Below, one piece after another: positions 62,401 through 64,000 of a DNA stretch of 64,000 nt. Source of the stretch: Koleobacter methoxysyntrophicus. GTDB lineage: Bacteria > Bacillota > Thermosediminibacteria > Koleobacterales > Koleobacteraceae. The stretch is taken from the NCBI RefSeq assembly GCF_017301615.1, contig NZ_CP059066.1, positions 1,082,001-1,146,000 on the forward strand, in the 5' to 3' direction. Made by a program: the position numbers and the translations under genes. How positions within the stretch are numbered: the stretch's first letter is position 1; each line of letters opens with the position of its first letter. A model generated the notes under the pieces. It searched no databases, was not told the origin of the DNA, and saw nothing but the letters and a program-made list of their open reading frames with translations.

Positions 62401-64000
62401 GGCCCGACCTCCGGAGGGACGGATATTATCATAACAGGAGAAGATTTTGTAAGCGGAGCCGAAGTGTATATAGGGGATTACAACAACAGCAAAAACAAAG
62501 CCCTTTATATAAATGTAATAAGCCCCCAAGAAATACGGGCAACAACCCCGTCAACGACACAGCTGGGGTCCCGGGACGTATATGTTATTAATCCTGATGG
62601 GGGCAGGGCCGTTCTTGAAGATGGCTTCGTTTATCGGGGCAACATCCTGATCATCACCAGCATTACCCCTAACAGCGGAACGGTTCTGGGGAATACTTAT
62701 GCCACCATAAAGGGTGCCAATTTCATAGAGGGCACAAAGGTAAATATCGGAACAGAAGCCGCTTCGGGAGTAACAGTGGCCGATCCTGAGACCATTACCC
62801 TGTATACACCGGCCAATACCCCCGGGCCTAAGGATGTGGTAGTATATAATTCCTTTGGGGAAGCCAGATTAAAGAGTGCGTTTATATACTATATAAAACA
62901 GAGCCAGCCCGTTATTACCGCCTTATCCAGGACAGAAGGCACAGCCGCCGGAGGGGAAGAGATAAGGATATACGGCTTTGATTTCAGAAGCGGTGCTTCC
63001 GTTACCTTTGCCGGTACGGCGGCAACGGATGTTTTCGTTATGAGCCCTAACGAAATCAGAGTAACTACACCCCCGGGTGTGCCGGGATGGGTAGATATTA
63101 CCGTAACGAACAGTGATGGAGGTTCTGATGTTTTAGAAAACGGTTTTTTATATATAAGCAATCCCATCATCACCGAGGTTTTCCCGAATCAAGGGTCCGT
63201 GCAGAAGGAAGTACCCGTAACCATTACAGGCAGCAATTTTGATGATGGCGCAAAGGTATATATCGATGGCGAAGAGGTGCCGTATATAAAGGTGGTTAAC
63301 GAAAGCATCATAAAAATCCATACACCGGTACGGGTAGATCCCGGATATGTCGATGTGGTGGTTGAAAACCCTGATGGCGGTAAAAAGACCTTATATAACG
63401 GCTTCAGGTACAGGACACCCAACACTGCCCCAAATATCAACAGCATAATTCCCGATCAGGGACCCGTTGACGGAGGGACGGTAATAACCATAAAAGGAAG
63501 CGATTTTCAGGATGATGCTATAGTTATAATCGGTGATTATCAGGCCTTGGATGTGCAAGTAATAGACCCTTATACCATTTCGGCAAAGACCCCGCCGGGG
63601 TCAGAAGGGCCGAAGGATGTATATGTAATCAACCTGGCCGATACCGGTCAGGCAGTGTTTCCAGAAGGGTTTGAATACAAGATACCGACGAGTAAGCCCA
63701 CGATATCCAGTATAGAGCCTACAGAGGGGACGGTGTACGGTGGAACGGACGTTATTATAAAGGGGACGGACTTTAGAGCCGGTGCGATCGTTATTATAGG
63801 AGGGAACGAAGCCGTAGATGTTGAAATAGTAAGCCCCATAAAGATAAGGGCTAAAACCCCGCCCGGTTCCCACGGTAAAAAAGATGTAACGGTAATGAAT
63901 ACCGATGCAGGGTCCGCTACTCTGGAGGATGGTTTCGAATACAAAGCCCCCGCAACCATGCCTGAAATACATGATGTTACCCCTACCCAGGGGACTATCT
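59413..64000 (+). CDS. Giant IPT/TIG-repeat surface protein (partial, 3' end beyond window)
   Basis: An open frame of 1,529 codons with no stop before the window ends. A signal peptide (RVIFCFIIVLSILLSYFPVEVSA) is followed by at least sixteen whole IPT/TIG immunoglobulin-like repeats and the start of a seventeenth, each about 85-105 residues. Repeat openings share P-x-I-x-x-I-x-P-x-x-G-x-x-x-G-G-T-x-[IV]-x-I-x-G-x-x-F, for example near 59505, 60614, 61450, 62370, 63430 and 63696. Such arrays form rod-like adhesins or scaffold proteins. The start is fixed by GGGGTGAG five bases before ATG 59413. Control by c-di-GMP implies a role in adhesion or biofilm. Anchor and ligand-binding parts are not visible. 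Confidence 0.93.
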   Translation, partial: MVSYMRKKRVIFCFIIVLSILLSYFPVEVSAATPTIDTITPQEGTTAGGTQVTITGTNFASNAKVLFGDSEGQVISVSGDGTIITVKTPQYTGVWPEGATEMYVNVTVQSGGYNVIEPDGFKYIPSSPQIYTVTPEEGTAGDEITIDGAEFIQGAIVVIGGIDSPKVTFIDSTLIKAKIPALASGWKRVRVTNPDGQTVFMDDAFYYQKSTPSITKVDPSKGPVGDETETINVTITGDNFVPGVYEAGHPKEGQPITRVFFGDLESPNVNVVNQQTIIAKTPATMVRGKRHVIVDVDEVKAIKENAFEYISNPKITGLSPGSGNVLGGESVNITGEGFLAGATVYFGTKKATNVEVKTDTLISVITPPYDYPGEVAVKVTNTDGGTATTTTGNHYIYLQSSPTITNISPDNGSVLGGTLITITGTDFRSGIKLYIDGKEVSDVTRISSTELKAVTPSNSREGKKDVKVVNQDNGQFTLEDGFTYTRSQPTISSISPGSCSTVKQEVVTITGTNFMTGATVKIGNNFATEVKVNSDTEITARVPEGTVGLHDVVVTNVDGGEAVMVEGFQYTPSSPAIEEGPINVDVEALLGSSLPPGADLNTGSTYGGTEIRIRGREFSYSAQVKIGGKDATILSIEKDYNLNVHTIRALTPPGEVGEKTLTIINPDGRTAQGTFRYIVTPTITGITPNEGTTEGGTFITVTGTRFNTGPEGLKLFIGGAEATGVTVESSTKLTAFTPVNSEGEKDVVLINMDSDLGSYKVLKGFCYNLPPSDPFIESIQPVTGPTAGGNEVEIKGTDLRSGAKVYFGSEEAQVVKIETIDEGGTAKNIITCIAPPNVAGEADVKVVNPDNNYYVVANGYTYKIAESALTVSSITPNSGLIEGGTFVTIKGANFIIWQDVGIDPEDGKMVYRTTNVTIGGNALTGINRESSQKITGYTPGGTAGPQDVIVKIVHVKDDGMGGYEEVFIEESVKLVGGFTYKLPQSQPVITGVTPGEGPTSGGTDIIITGEDFVSGAEVYIGDYNNSKNKALYINVISPQEIRATTPSTTQLGSRDVYVINPDGGRAVLEDGFVYRGNILIITSITPNSGTVLGNTYATIKGANFIEGTKVNIGTEAASGVTVADPETITLYTPANTPGPKDVVVYNSFGEARLKSAFIYYIKQSQPVITALSRTEGTAAGGEEIRIYGFDFRSGASVTFAGTAATDVFVMSPNEIRVTTPPGVPGWVDITVTNSDGGSDVLENGFLYISNPIITEVFPNQGSVQKEVPVTITGSNFDDGAKVYIDGEEVPYIKVVNESIIKIHTPVRVDPGYVDVVVENPDGGKKTLYNGFRYRTPNTAPNINSIIPDQGPVDGGTVITIKGSDFQDDAIVIIGDYQALDVQVIDPYTISAKTPPGSEGPKDVYVINLADTGQAVFPEGFEYKIPTSKPTISSIEPTEGTVYGGTDVIIKGTDFRAGAIVIIGGNEAVDVEIVSPIKIRAKTPPGSHGKKDVTVMNTDAGSATLEDGFEYKAPATMPEIHDVTPTQGTI

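Noticed and set aside
60033-63972. Long minus-strand open frames opposite the IPT/TIG gene
   Set aside because: They mirror the repeat composition of the plus-strand protein, lack ribosome sites and resemble no family; the plus-strand frame is continuous with signal peptide and repeats.

Overview
The window reads as chromosome from an anaerobic, endospore-lineage member of the Bacillota, most likely class Clostridia. Supporting signs are a purA preceded by a COG2509-type FAD protein, a complete WalRK locus (response regulator, kinase, YycH, YycI, YycJ, HtrA-like protease), a Spo0E-like phosphatase, a GerMN lipoprotein, AGGAGG-type ribosome sites with many GTG/TTG starts, and a class-I c-di-GMP riboswitch. 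I cannot name the species from the sequence.

Layout. 1-6.5 kb: end of a FAD dehydrogenase, purA, a HutP-like RNA-binding antiterminator followed by an NAG-rich leader with a terminator and a CaiB/BaiF CoA-transferase, four tRNAs (Lys, Glu, Asp, Thr), a 5-formyl-THF cyclo-ligase, a heavily decayed lipoprotein gene and tRNA-Gly. 6.5-17 kb: M1-type peptidase, a MITE-like element, a DMT exporter, a LysM/G5/M23 endopeptidase, DUF441 protein, an NMT1/SsuA-type ABC importer, an MFS exporter, a deletion-bearing capA pseudogene and a zinc-ribbon protein. 17-29 kb: a gluzincin peptidase and the WalRK-YycHI-murA-LarA-like-YycJ-HtrA-GerMN-CxxH/CxxC-rlmH cluster of envelope homeostasis. 29-37.1 kb: a truncated ABC exporter, an XRE regulator, a Spo0E-like protein overlapping a diguanylate cyclase, a molybdopterin oxidoreductase and a GntR-controlled ABC-2 exporter. 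37.2-57.2 kb: relic of a two-component system, then a catabolic island. 57.2-64 kb: a chemoreceptor, a c-di-GMP riboswitch and the start of a giant IPT/TIG-repeat surface protein that runs off the window.

The most interesting part is the island at 37.8-57.2 kb. A GAF-PAS histidine kinase and a sigma-54 (NtrC-family) response regulator bracket genes for an N-acyl-D-amino-acid deacylase, an AtuA (DUF1446) protein and its DUF4387 partner. They are followed by a sodium:solute symporter, a five-gene oligopeptide ABC importer, a second D-aminoacylase, a YfcC-type carrier and an acetyl-CoA acetyltransferase. Five sequences with correct -24/-12 spacing (GG-N10-GC) precede the kinase, the AtuA gene, the symporter, the ABC operon and the carrier. 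Upstream of each lies a 17-bp palindrome of the form TGY-N2-A-N5-T-N2-ACA, seven clear copies in all, and in three regions the sites come in pairs 44-45 bp apart. I infer a locally encoded sigma-54 regulon for import and breakdown of D-residue-containing or N-acylated peptides.

The window also holds several decayed loci (lipoprotein, capA, two-component relic, ABC exporter) and a dispersed structured repeat with copies near 8.3 kb and 57.3 kb, consistent with past mobile-element activity and reduction.
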